Assembly: GCA_025667525.1 (NCBI GenBank)
Contig: CM046878.1
Location: 386,191,807-386,255,806, forward strand
Length of the DNA: 64,000 nucleotides
Source of the DNA: Glebionis coronaria
Taxonomy: Eukaryota; Streptophyta; Magnoliopsida; Asterales; Asteraceae
Direction: 5' to 3'
Numbering within the stretch: the first letter of the stretch is position 1; each line of letters begins with the position of its first letter. Shown here piece after piece: positions 9,619-22,676 of the stretch. The notes under the pieces were generated by a model, which ran no database searches, was not told the origin of the DNA, and worked only from the letters and a program-made list of their open reading frames with translations. The translations under genes were made by a program, and so were the position numbers.

Positions 9619-12600
9619 TGTGACAATCCGTCAATTTATGGTTGATATTTTATTCTCAAATATTATTTAAAAACATTAATTTTAATGTTACAATATGAAC
9701 TCACTTATTTTTGGGAAGAAATTTGGACTTACGTCTTGGAGTAGCATCGACTACGTCTAAACCGGAGGATTCAACGTTACGTGCTTACGTTTACGTACAC
9801 CGTCTTTGGTGACAGTCCGACATTTCAGAAAATGAATTTATCCGTGAATATTATTTTGGAGTTTTAAATTTGTGTTAGTTCATAAACTCACAAATTTACG
9901 AGAAGAGATTAGGACTTACGATTTTATTTTAACATCCTTTACGACTAAACCGGAAACCTTAGGATTACGTATCTACGTTTTTGAACTCCGTTTTTGATGA
10001 GACAATTTTTATTGGATTCGTTTTGTGACGTTGATTCATAATTTATAAAAACGTTTTTCGTAAAACGACCCGAGGGCACGCGAATCGAGGAAACTAGAAT
10101 CGAGGAATACCCGTAAATTAGTGAGGTGGGACAAAATACATTATCCCACCCCACTAATATACATGGGGCGGCCAAAATACACCAACACAAGAGATGTGTC
10201 ACAACCTTAGCAAGATTGAAAACACTTGTCCCTCCTAGCTTACATCTTAAGCTAACACATTCCACTACTTCACAAAACTAACAACTAGTTTCATCCTTTC
10301 ATTTGTGACATGCAATACCACACACAAACTCTCTCTACCCCCTTGATTATGCCGTCCCATATCCAACCATAAACACCTTTTGATCTTGATTCAACCATGA
10401 AACCATATGTTATACTTGCATATGTTGAAGCCCTTTCAAAACCCTATTGATTGGTGGTACTTATAACATCCATGGAGGAGTTTTCATGGTGTCATGAGGC
10501 TGATTTTCCACAAGGAGTTCATGGAGCATGGTGGTCTTGAAGATGGTCATGGATATCCACAAGTTTCTCCATCAAAAACCATGTCAAAATCATAACCTAC
10601 ATCAACTTGGTGGTATAAAGATTGTCCTCCTCAACTTCTTGTTATTTTGATTATGTAAACATGTATTTTATTTCCTATTGTATATATTTATGATGATTAT
10701 ATGATGATAAAAATGTTATGTGGGGATTTGTTGTTGATAATCATGGATAAAAAGGTGAAAACCCATAAGAAACAAGGTTAAAATCTTGTTTAAATTACAT
10801 GGCTGTATAAAACAGTAAAGAAACATGTTATAAACTGATAAAATGATGAAGTAGAATTGATATACAGTAAGCTATGAGTCTTGTACACATGTGAGAGTTG
10901 GCCATGCAATGGAATCAAAATAATGAGTGAGATATGATCAAAACAAGTTTAGGGTATAAATCTGAAGTTACTGTTTTGGACGATTTTTAGAAAATACTTA
11001 AAGGATGATTCAACAGTAGCTATAGAAGAGTTAAATGTAGCACATATCATGTAGTTTATGTGATAAAAATTTGAGCTTCTATCTCCATGTAGAACGCAAG
11101 ATATGGCAGTTTTGGTGAAGATGAAGTTAAAAATCAGATTTTTGGAAATAATGTTTATTATTATTATATAAGCACTCACATTATAATGTATAAAATGTAA
11201 AAGTATAAACCCACTAACTTATAAAACTTATTTATATAAATGTATAAAAGGTTAATTAAATGGGTAAATTATATAAATGGTGGTAAAATAATATTTATAA
11301 GTAATAAAAACTATAAACTTGATTTTTACGACTTTTTCGGCTATCGCCGTAAAATTAACGTTTTCGCCAAATAAAACTTAGACGACCAAACCCGTCTAAT
11401 GTAAAGTTTATAAAAGTTATATACTGATGTATAGGTAACTAATACAAGTAAAAACCGATAAAACCCGAACTATAAGAAATACGGACATTTACGAGCTAAA
11501 TAAACATATTGGACTAATAATTGGACTTAATAAGATAAAAACTTGTAAAAGAACTTATTGGGCTTAACCCATTTGGGCCCAACATGGAAAATATATATAC
11601 TGATAATATAAGTACAAAAAGGATTAAAACAAGTTAAAGAACTTATAATAGGCTTATTGGACCTAAAACACGTAAATGGGTAAAACTAGTAAACTAGTAT
11701 AAAAGTTATCGACATATAACACTAAAATGAGTAAACGAGAATATGTAAACCCACTTGATCATCATATATATATAATCATCATATGTATACATACTTGATA
11801 TTTTTATAAAGTCATTGGACAAACGTCTAAGACCGATTATTATTTATATAGGTTTCCGTGATTGAAGCACGTACCGTACGTCCGAATTGCCGATAACCCG
11901 CCTTCCCACATCAACGTGAGTTCATAGCCTCGCACTCTTTTAAATGTTTTATAAATGCTTTATAAACCCGTGAGGGAGATAACATGTTAGTTTTTATAAA
12001 AGTTTGGACACCATTTGTCCCGATTGTTTGTTTATTGATTTTGGACCCGAATGATTGAATGACCCGATTGTATGACCCGATAAATGATTAATGGACCCGA
12101 TAGATGAACTTAAATGGATTATTAAAGTTAGGTTATGTCACTAAAAGTCCCATTAGCATGAATTGTGAACTACCGGGAGTTGGTAGACGCTTATGCATTT
12201 AATAGTACTATTTGGGGACGATCACCCCAGTTCGCGCCTTGACGGTTGATCCCCGTCGTGCCACATTGATTGGTAAGCGAATTAATGTATGAGAAGATTT
12301 CCATAGCGTGACCTTTGTGACGACACGCTACTTTAGATGGGCAAAATTGGTATCGGGTTAGCTACCCGTTGTTGGTTTAGTAAGGTAACAATGTCATGCG
12401 GCTTATAATAATCCGAATTAACAAAATAATAATAGACGCTCCGAATTACGATGTATTGCCTGACTAGCAATACAGGGTCATACTATTGATATTATGATTG
12501 TATTTTGGTTTTCATAACCATATTCATATAACGATTTTTATTTGATTTTATACAACGTCATAAGACGTATTGTATGATTGTTTTTACGACATTGGCTCGT

Positions 12601-13115
12601 ATAATGATTTTTAAGGCAAATGCCTATATTATGATTTTCGATAAGGATTTATATAAAATGACTTTGGCTATTTTATGGCCTATTACAAAGAATTGTATAA
12701 AATGATTTTGGCTATTTTACGGCCTATTACAATGAGTTGTACGAATTGATTTTTGGTACTAATTTTATACCAAAGTTATATTGATGAAATTTATTAAACT
12801 CTATGAATTCACTCGGCGTTATCGCTGACCTTTTCTTTTAACATGTTTTATCTCAGGTACTTGAAGGTAATTCTCGGGAAGACAACAAGAATTCATGGCC
12901 CGCACTTAAACAATATTTTCCATTCAAAATACTTGTAAAACTTTGTACGAAATGTAATGACTTGGGACCGATGTAACTTTGATATTATGAATGGAAATGA
13001 TTTATTAATAAACGACGCGATTTTTATGCGTTGTCTATGATGTGAGTAATGTGCTATCCCGAAACACCAACTAGTCTTCCGCTGTACTGAGTTGTATAAA
13101 TTTGGGGGTGTTACA
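9619..13115 (+). repeat. Gypsy-1 5' LTR
   Basis: It starts TGTGACAATCC and ends GGGGGTGTTACA. No protein is encoded; open stretches inside it are chance. Its 3' part carries blocks also seen in the other chromovirus-like LTRs here: GTGAGTTCATAGCCTC at 11912-11927 and a CCCGTGAGGGAGATAACATG segment near 11968. Confidence 0.95.
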
Positions 13116-13118
13116 GTT

Positions 13119-13130
13119 TGGTACCAGAGC
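13119..13130 (+). other. Gypsy-1 primer binding site
   Basis: TGGTACCAGAGC, one base different from the initiator-Met-tRNA site TGGTATCAGAGC, three bases after the LTR. Gypsy-2 has the exact version at the same spacing. Confidence 0.8.
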
Positions 13131-16100
13131 TCTCGTTATAGAGAACAAAAGATTTTTAAAACCAAGGTTTTGAATAAAACTTTTCAAAATCTTTTAACTA
13201 CAAACATTTTTCTAAAAACGTCTAAAAATCTTTTGACTATAACGGTGCCGAAGAATTCCCGAGTTACCGACAAGGCCAAGACTGAGAAGTGTTATTTTAA
13301 TATATATAACTTGGATTATATATATATATATATGATGTAATTTTATTACATGATTGTTTGATGATTATTTTGATTTTTATACGAGGTATTTATACGACGT
13401 AGATTGTCACAAGTAACCCTAAATCCCCTAGTAAATTAATCGAAGCTATTCTCGTAGGAATTCTAGCTATCCTAGATCTAAACCAAGTTGTGGATATTTA
13501 TGATCCCAACAAATGGTTGATATTCGTAGAAATGTAGATATTAGTTGATTGTGATATTGAAAAAGAATTGGCGAGATTAAATCTGATATCGATGTCATGA
13601 CGATCTTTCCATATAGAGTGGAGTTTGACAAAACATTACCACCTAGAAAGATGTCATCTGATTCGTTGTCATCCAATTCTTAAATTGAAATCGAAAGGGT
13701 GAATGTTGCACTTGAGGCTGTCATTGGAACCATTACCCAAAAGCCTCATGCCACTAGTACCTTTCCGAGAAGTCTAGTTGAATGACCAAGTCATTTCATA
13801 CTAGTGACTCATTTGATAATTGTTGTTGTAAGAGCTATAGGATTGCAATTAAGTGTTGATTTATATTGAGATTGTAATTGCCTTTACAAGGCCGAAGAAT
13901 AAGATTGAAAGTATTGGAGAATGAGGTAGGATATCGAATTGAGTATAAAATTGGTTGAAACTTGAATAAATAAAAGTAAAACTTAACCCGAATGGAATAT
14001 GAGATTGTTAAGAGAAAGTCATTAAGTTCTTTGATTGAATTATAAGGATTTAAATGATTGTTAGTTTGTGTTAAGTGTTGTTCCTAGGCCATTGTCCACT
14101 AATGAGGATGCCCAGAGTCCAAGAAATAAATTGAAGAAATCTTCTTCTGAATTGAGACCGATGGATCTTCTGGGACATGTGGAACACCTAATGACTCTTG
14201 TAGATTACTATTCATTGTGGTATCTTTTAAAAATACCTAACTTAACTGAGATATCAGTTGGTAGGATGAGTTCTGAGAATTGTATGACATAGTGACACGT
14301 AATGTGTTACGGTACAATTTTGACTTGTTTGTGATTAATAAAAAGACTACCTTTGATTGCTAAATTCTACATGTATCGATGTTATCTATCTTTTCTTGCT
14401 TCTTCCTAATGTTCGCATTAGTGATGCAACCATTTAACTAGTACTCATCTCGATTTGAGTTACGTTGTGAATCATTCTTCGTGAGTGCCATCGAGGTCAC
14501 GAACCTCATGATTATTTGGCTAAGCTCATTTCCTATCATATTGTAGTTAAGATCTTGGTGAACAACTCTTCATCACTCTTTTTCAGATTACACATTGTTT
14601 TTATAAAGTTAAAACGGTATCCTTTGAGAAAATTTAATTTTCATCACAATAAGGATTATTCAAAGTGAGAATTATAAGTGATTGATATCAAAATGAAGTT
14701 GTTTATGAAAAGTTTTGGAAACTTAATTATTTCCATAACAAAGAAAATTTTTGTAAATTTATTTTGAATTCTTATTTAAGAATTAAGCATGAAAATGTTT
14801 TTATTATAAACATGATGATAAAATTTTGACGAACTGAGTATTGCATCGTTAATCTTGAAATTGTATATAGTTGCGCGCCTACATACAATTTAGAATGGAC
14901 TATGCAAGACTGATTAGTAGTCACCATAAAACTAATGAATAAACAATACATTTTCTGTGAGGATTGTGAAAGATTAAATTTTAATGAGATCTGCAAGAAG
15001 TGAAAAATAGGGACATATTATTAGGGACACCTATATATGTGCCCGTACTATTTATTATTCTGAGTTGAATTTACTCATCTGTCGAAATTGTCTTATTTGA
15101 CAATTGACAATTCTTTCTTGTCCAATTCTCCCGTAGTGAGATTCTTAGGAAAAGCATCTGATTACCGAGTGTTGATACCCGATTGGATGTATTGACGTTC
15201 TTATCATTTCTTATGATTTGATTTCATTTGAATAACCTGGGTAACGATCCGAGGAGCTTTCGAATGCGTACTCAAATTATGAAAACATGGGATATATTCA
15301 TGTTCGTTAAATGTTTTCGTCTGTATCTGATTTGAAACTCTATCGCGTAGATTATGCGTTGACCTTACTCTTTAGATGGTAGTTGTGTCTCCATATATCC
15401 TTGAACTTGTGAAAGGATTATGAGTTATTATTAGACTTTTGAGAAGTTCACATCTTATCGACGGCAATAAAAACTTGAAAGTTGATAGTGCCAGTAGAAT
15501 GGATTGATTGATTATGACATGACGACATTGTCTTAATTGATGGGAACTCAAGTAGAATTCCCTAAAAGATAAGATGTTGAATATCAAAAGTGATATAAAT
15601 AATTCTTGGTGGATGACGATATCTTGTATTTATACTTGAGATTATATCGTGAATGGTTGTGAATTAGTCATAGATATTATAATCTAGAGGAACCTAATAT
15701 GGATGTATTAAAAGATGTTTATCTTATCTGAAACTTTAAGAGGTATTTGATGGTGAATTACCTAAACTTTCGCCATTAAGGCAAGCTGAAATTGGTATTG
15801 ATTATATTCCCGGTGCTGCACCTGTGGCGTATGCACTGTACGTCAGCACCATCTGAATCTAAGGAATTACCGTACAACTGAGAGAGTTGTCGGAGAAAGA
15901 TTTTATTATACCGAGCCTGTCATCCTGAAGAGCTATGGTGTTATCTTTCCTTATATTTATAGATTACTGTGACTGAGTAAATTGACAATCGAAAACGATA
16001 TCCATAACTCGAAATGGAAGAATTGTTCGATCATTTACAAGGTTCTAGCAAATTTGATCCATAGCATGGTTATCATCAACTTCGCATCTGCGAAAGGGAT

Positions 16101-16559
16101 TATCTATTCCAATCACTACATCCAGAACTCGTAATGAACATTATGAGTTTCACGTGATGTCGTTTGGATTGACTAATGCACATGTAGTATTCATAAATTT
16201 GGTGAATCTCGTGTGTAGGCTGTAATTTGATAAATTCATGCTCGTGATCATTAAGAACTATTTGTTTATTTATAAGAATAGAAAGGAGTTAAGAATTAAT
16301 TATAGATTGCCCTAAATTGGCCGAACAGTGTAAACCTGAACCTTGAATAATTAACACGTGATTAAAGACTTGAACCTTTACATGATTTGACTATGTGATT
16401 AAAAGGATAATGGAATATAAATTGACTCTTCAAAAATTAAGAGCCCTTTTAAGACTTTGGATTTTACCAAAAAGAAATGGAAATATGTTTTGACAAATGT
16501 TTTAACAAAGGATTTTTAAAGGAAATATTCCCTTATACACAAACCATTTAACTAAACTT

Positions 16560-16576
16560 CTGTTTAGGGGTAAATG
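16560..16576 (+). promoter_or_regulatory. Internal copy of the Gypsy-1 polypurine-tract segment
   Basis: CTGTTTAGGGGTAAATG is identical to 18528-18544, which abuts the 3' LTR at 18546. It lies about 2 kb upstream, between the RT and integrase traces. Confidence 0.7.
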
Positions 16577-18527
16577 TTTGTGTATACCTCAAGATAAGGG
16601 ATTGATGAAACCATTTGAACCATGATTTGAAATTTGAAACGACAATTTTTGTTTTTCAAATAAGAAAATTTTGACTAAAGTATAAACCAAAGATTTTTCG
16701 AACAATTACGAATCTTATTAAATATTTTGGATAAATCAACGAAAATCTTGTTAATTAAATTCAAATTTATTTTGAACATTTTATATAATTGGTCAAACTA
16801 AGAAATTTAAAATCGTTATGTTTACATTTCATAAAAATTGAAAATTTATTAGTTAATTAACTATAATAATTATCGACGCTTTAGACGACAGATTGAGTAA
16901 AACGGATAAAAATGATAGTAAAGACGAAACTAAAACATAGAAGATATGAAGAAAGAATTTTGAATAAATACGGTTATGATATTTATTTCATCCGGAAAGT
17001 GAACGGAATTACTGACGCATATTATATAAAGAATACCTGAGTGAATTATGGACACGATAATCACATCATCATGAGAAGTGAATATAGATACTGATGTATT
17101 ATATAAAAAGGATAAAGATTCAATTAAGATATTTCTTAATAATGATTGTGTAAAATAAATTGCCGAGCAATATAAAAATAAACGATGTTGGTAAGAAGGA
17201 TAATATAAATAATAAAAAGGGGTTCGCGGATAATGTGAACCGTTAAAAATTGAGAAGCCGATAGCGATAAATATTTTTTAAGACCACTTGTGATTGTCTA
17301 AATATGGAGATTGTGAGATATAGTTATGTAGGAATTTGTAAGTATAAGTATTCTATTTATGTCATTTTATGACTAAAAGTATCTTTGTCTGAAGAAGTTG
17401 CACTGATGGCAATTATGAAGGCAGACATCGCCTCATACATTAGTAAACGTCTAGCTATTGCAAAGGTCATCATCTGAATTTGATTCGATTTGGGTCATCG
17501 TCGACAGACTGACCAAATCTGCTGATATCATTCTCGTTAATGATAAATGCAAAAGATTTATGTAAACATAGCATGCGTGTATCGATCATCTATATCCAGA
17601 TCCTCGCTTTGCATTGAATTTCTAGAGATTTGCTCAGAAATCATTGAGAACGAACCTTGATGAGAGTACTATGTACCACCCCAAATCGAAGGGACGAGGT
17701 AAAGTAACGATACAAAGTAAAATAAGTGTTGTTTTATGTTTGAATGATTGACCTTTGGTAATAGACCGTATAATCGTTTTCCTTTGGAGAGATTATCCTT
17801 GATAATCATCGTATTAGGATTGAGATCTAATCTTGTTAGGATCTAAATATTAGAGCATCTGTAAACAGGAGTTGAGATGAAGACATCCGACATACACCCA
17901 CTGTGAGTTGGACATGTCTTTTAGATTTAAGGTTTCCTATGATGGCGAACCTATCCTTGCAAAATACCCGACCCGCGAGATCTGAAATGATTGTTGAAAT
18001 TAGGATTTGATTATTGACTGCCGATAGTGGGCAAGAGGTTATCTGAATATGAAATGTAGATCTTGAAGTGCCAAATGGGTAGCGAAGTTATGCCACAATT
18101 TTAAACTTGGAAAAATGAATTCATGATCTGACAAATCATGGGATATAAGTCCCCGTTGTATGGGACCATTGAGATGGTATAGAAGATTGATTTGAAAGGC
18201 ATATAAGCTGGATCTACCCTAGGACTTCAAGAACCGCGTGAATTATGTTTCGTGAATCGAACTTGATGGAATATCTATCAAGTGAGAATCTGATTATTCT
18301 TAGTAGAGCTTAGATCGGCGAAAAGTTGCATTCATCAAAAACCCGTGAACATCATGGATAGAGAAAGTAAGTCAACATTAAGCCTGATCTTATTCCCGTA
18401 GTTAGAACTCGCGTATTGTAATGAATTGCACTTGTGAGAAAAGACCGAATGTGGAGGAAATACCCACATGGATTTAACTCTACAAGAAGCGAGTAGTAAG
18501 GTAAGATGATCTTTGAGGACAAAGATC

Positions 18528-18545
18528 CTGTTTAGGGGTAAATGC
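18528..18545 (+). promoter_or_regulatory. Gypsy-1 polypurine tract region
   Basis: The segment holding TTTAGGGGTAAATGC ends directly at the 3' LTR start. The purine run is short and partly degenerate compared with typical tracts. Confidence 0.65.
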
Positions 18546-21500
18546 TGTGACAATCCGTCAATTTATGGTTGATATTTTATTCTCAAATATTATTTAAAAA
18601 CATTAATTTTAATGTTACATTATGAACTCACTTATTTTTGGGAAGAAATTTGGACTTACGTCTTGGAGTAGCATCGACTACGTCTAAACCGGAGGATTCA
18701 ACGTTACGTGCTTACGTTTACGTACACCGTCTTTGGTGACAGTCCGACATTTCAGAAAATGAATTTATCCGTGAATATTATTTTGGAGTTTTAAATTTGT
18801 GTTAGTTCATAAACTCACAAATTTACGAGAAGAGATTAGGACTTACGATTTTATTTTAACATCCTTTACGACTAAACCGAAAACCTTAGGATTACGTATT
18901 TACGTTTTTGAACTCCGTTTTTGATGAGACAATTTTTATTGGATTCGTTTTGTGACGTTGATTCATAATTTATAAAAACGTTTTTCGTAAAACGACCCGA
19001 GGGCACGCGAATCGAGGAAACTAGAATCGAGGAATACCCGTAAATTAGTGAGGTGGGACAAAATACATTATCCCACCCCACTAATATACATGGGGCGGCC
19101 AAAATACACCAACACAAGAGATGTGTCACAACCTTAGCAAGATTGAAAACACTTGTCCCTCCTAGCTTACATCTTAAGCTAACACATTCCACTACTTCAC
19201 AAAACTAACAACTAGTTTCATCCTTTCATTTGTGACATGCAATACCACACACAAACTCTCTCTACCCCCTTGATTATGCCGTCCCATATCCAACCATAAA
19301 CACCCTTTGATCTTGATTCAACCATGAAACCATATGTTATACTTGCATATGTTGAAGCCCTTTCAAAACCCTATTGATTGGTGGTACTTATAACATCCAT
19401 GGAGGAGTTTTCATGGTGTCATGAGGCTGATTTTACACAAGGAGTTCATGGAGCATGGTGGTCTTGAAGATGGTCATGGATATCCACAAGTTTCTCCATC
19501 AAAAACCATGTCAAAATCATAACCTACATCAACTTGGTGGTATAAAGATTGTCCTCCTCAACTTCTTGTTATTTTGATTATGTAAACATGTATTTTATTT
19601 CCTATTGTATATATTTATGATGATTATATGATGATAAAAATGTTATGTGGGGATTTGTTGTTGATAATCATGGATAAAAAGGTGAAAAACCATAAGAAAC
19701 AAGGTTAAAATCTTGTTTAAATTACATGGCTGTATAAAACAGTAAAGAAACATGTTATAAACTGATAAAATGATGAAGTAGAATTGATATACAGTAAGCT
19801 ATGAGTCTTGTACACATGTGAGAGTTGGCCATGCAATGGAATCAAAATAATGAGTGAGATATGATCAAAACAAGTTTAGGGTATAAATCTGAAGTTACTG
19901 TTTTGGACGATTTTTAGAAAATACTTAAAGGATGATTCAACAGTAGCTATAGAAGAGTTAAATGTAGCACATATCATTTAGTTTATGTGATAAAAATTTG
20001 AGCTTCTATCTCCATGTAGAACTGAAGATATGGCAGTTTTGGTGAAGATGAAGTTAAAAATCAGATTTTTGGAAATAATGTTTATTATTATTATATAAGC
20101 ACTCACATTATAATGTATAAAATGTAAAAGTATAAACCCACTAACTTATAATACTTATTTATATAAATGTATAAAAGGTTAATTAAATTGGTAAATTATA
20201 TAAATGGTGGTAAAATAATATTTATAAGTAATAAAAACTATAAACTTGATTTTTACGACTTTTTCGGCTATCGCCGTAAAATTAACGTTTTCGCCAAATA
20301 AAACTTAGACGACCAAACCCGTCTAATGTAAAGTTTATAAAAGTTATATACTGATGTATAGGTAACTAATACAAGTAAAAACCGATAAAACCCGAACTAT
20401 AAGAAATACGGACATTTACGAGCTAAATAAACATATTGGACTAATAATTGGACTTAATAAGATAAAAACTTGTAAAAGAACTTATTGGGCTTAACCCATT
20501 TGGGCCCAACATGGAAAATATATATACTGATAATATAAGTACAAAAAGGATTAAAACAAGTTAAAGAACTTATAATAGGCTTATTGGACCTAAAACACGT
20601 AAATGGGTAAAACTAGTAAACTAGTATAAAAGTTATCGACATATAACACTAAAATGAGTAAACGAGAATATGTAAACCCACTTGATCATCATATATATAT
20701 AATCATCATATGTATACATACTTGATATTTTTATAAAGTCATCGGACAAACGTCTAAGACCGATTATTATTTATATAGGTTTCCGTGATTGAAGCACGTA
20801 CCGTACGTCCGAATTGCCGATAACCCGCCTTCCCACATCAACGTGAGTTCATAGCCTCGCACTCTTTTAAATGTTTTATAAATGCTTTATAAACCCGCGA
20901 GGGAGATAACATGTTAGTTTTTATAAAAGTTTGGACACCATTTGTCCCGATTGTTTGTTTATTGATTTTGGACCCGAATGATTGAATGACCCGATTGTAT
21001 GACCCGATAAATGATTAATGGACCCGATAGATGAACTTAAATGGATTATTAAAGTTAGGTTATGTCACTAAAAGTCCCATTAGCATGAATTGTGAACTAC
21101 CGGGAGTTGGTAGACGCTTATGCATTTAATAGTACCATTTGGGGACGATCACCCCAGTTCGCGCCTTGACGGTTGATCCCCGTCGTGCCACATTGATTGG
21201 TAAGCGAATTAATGTATGAGAAGATTTCCATAGCGTGACCTTTGTGACGACACGCTACTTTAGATGGGCAATTGGTATCGGGTTAGCTACCCGTTGTTGG
21301 TTTAGTAAGGTAACAATGTCATGCGGCTTATAATAATCCGAATTAACAAAATAATAATAGACGCTCCGAATTACGATGTATTGCCTGACTAGCAATACAG
21401 GGTCATACTATTGATATTATGATTGTATTTTGGTTTTCATAACCATATTCATATAACGATTTTTATTTGATTTTATACAACGTCATAAGACGTATTGTAT

Positions 21501-22040
21501 GATTGTTTTTACGACATTGGCTCGTATAATGATTTTTAAGGCAAATGCCTATATTATGATTTTCGATAAGGATTTATATAAAATGACTTTGGCTATTTTA
21601 TGGCCTATTACAAAGAATTGTATAAAATGATTTTGGCTATTTTACGGCCTATTACAATGAGTTGTACGAATTGATTTTTGGTACTAATTTTATACCAAAG
21701 TTATATTGATGAAATTTATTAAACTCTATGAATTCACTCGGCGTTATCGCTGACCTTTTCTTTTAACATGTTTTATCTCAGGTACTTGAAGGTAATTCTC
21801 GGGAAGACAACAAGAATTCATGGCCCGCACTTAAACAATATTTTCCATTCAAAATACTTGTAAAACTTTGTACGAAATGTAATGACTTGGGACCGATGTA
21901 ACTTTGATATTATGAATGGAAATGATTTATTAATAAATGACGCGATTTTTATGCGTTGTCTATGATGTGAGTAATGTGCTATCCCGTAACACCAACTAGT
22001 CTTCCGCTGTACTGAGTTGTATAAATTTGGGGGTATTACA
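18546..22040 (+). repeat. Gypsy-1 3' LTR
   Basis: Near-identical copy of 9619-13115. Visible differences include the G/A in the terminal GGGGGTGTTACA versus GGGGGTATTACA and a 2-bp indel in the GGGCAAAATTGG run. Confidence 0.95.
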
Positions 22041-22045
22041 CTCTG
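22041..22045. repeat. Target site duplication CTCTG, right copy, of Gypsy-1
   Basis: Matches 9614-9618 exactly and directly follows the LTR end TTACA. Confidence 0.93.
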
Positions 22046-22676
22046 GCATGTGCCTATTGTTATAACATGCACAGTTGCACGAACATACAATAGTATGTAT
22101 CTATGTAAATTTTATTCAATACCTTTTTACATGTGCTTTGTATTGAACACATTCTTACATTCCATACCAATTGTATCTTTCAAGTGCTTCATCCACTGCT
22201 ATTTTTGATGATGATGCCATACCTACAATTAAAGAATACAGGGATAAGCAAGCATAAAATACTGTGCCTACCCAAACTATATATTTATCTGATGAACCCA
22301 TAAACTCATGTTACAAGAGTTTACATGACAGGGGTTTTGAATTGAAAGAACCTACTTTGGAAAGAGCATCTGAGAACAAGGCTGGGACTATTGAAATTTT
22401 GCTCATGTGGTCCCGTAATTAGAGGAACGATGTAATTAGGCCACTATTGTACTTTCAACTAACTATCCCCCAATTGTATGTTATTTAACACCTATTTTGT
22501 TATGCAGTCGACAACCTTTGACTGCACGGTGACTATTGATGAGGTCAAAACTAGAAAAGGATGGAGCTACCCATCGTGTGGAGGTGAGAAATGCAAAAAG
22601 GCGTTACGCGCAAAATTAAGAAATGGTACTATGACGCATGCAAAAGGAGCATTGACTATCCGGTCCTAAAGTAGTG
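22041..22676 (+). pseudogene. RPA1-like pseudogene, 3' portion
   Basis: Directly after the duplicated CTCTG the OB-fold reading resumes with HVPIVITCTVARTYNSMYL (about 22046-22102), then after a probable intron SSTAIFDDDAIPTIKEYRDK (about 22189-22245) and GTIEILLMWSRN (about 22389-22424). After an acceptor TTATGCAG (22498-22505) comes the zinc-finger block: FDCTVTIDEVKTRKGWSYPS, CGGEKCKK and, after a frame change, CKRSIDYPVLK, ending in a stop near 22671-22673. The C-x2-x-C pair belongs to the C-terminal RPA zinc ribbon. Remaining C-terminal sequence is missing where the truncated LTR begins. Stops and a frameshift show decay beyond the insertion itself. Confidence 0.75.

Larger units (their letters stand above)
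13131..18545 (+). pseudogene. Gypsy-1 gag-pol remnants (RT, integrase, possible chromodomain)
   Basis: No frame longer than about 80 codons survives, but family blocks appear in order across frames: the pre-RT segment with PGAAPVAYA (about 15800-15840), [14 protein letters not shown] (16139-16180) of the RT palm, the integrase zinc-domain edge with MKADIASYISKRL (about 17420-17460), the integrase core strand DSIWVIVDRLTKSA (17482-17523) and STMYHPKSKG (about 17664-17693). A trace near 18330-18490 resembles the chromodomain motif ending RKYPHMD. The catalytic RT YxDD is not recognisable. 13131-15700 should hold gag and protease, but I cannot identify them. 16320-17400 is AT-rich with little recognisable content. 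Confidence 0.75.
9619..22040 (+). mobile_element. Gypsy-1, complete 12.4-kb chromovirus-like LTR retrotransposon with decayed coding region
   Basis: Two LTRs of 3,497 and 3,495 bp flank a 5,430-bp internal region. Ends are TGTGACA...TTACA, a 5-bp CTCTG duplication flanks both sides, and a PBS (13119-13130) follows the left LTR after three bases. By eye the LTRs differ by roughly 17 substitutions and one 2-bp indel, about 0.5%. The internal region keeps only scattered RT, integrase and possible chromodomain traces. Tekay/Del-type chromovirus is the best fit from LTR length, terminal sequence and the order RT, integrase, chromodomain-like end; this is inference. It disrupts the RPA-like pseudogene. 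Confidence 0.93.

Noticed and set aside
9945..19192. 106-codon minus-strand frames at 9945-10265 and 18872-19192 that look conserved
   Set aside because: They are the same stretch of the two near-identical Gypsy-1 LTRs. The similarity is LTR identity, not coding constraint, and no family pattern is visible.
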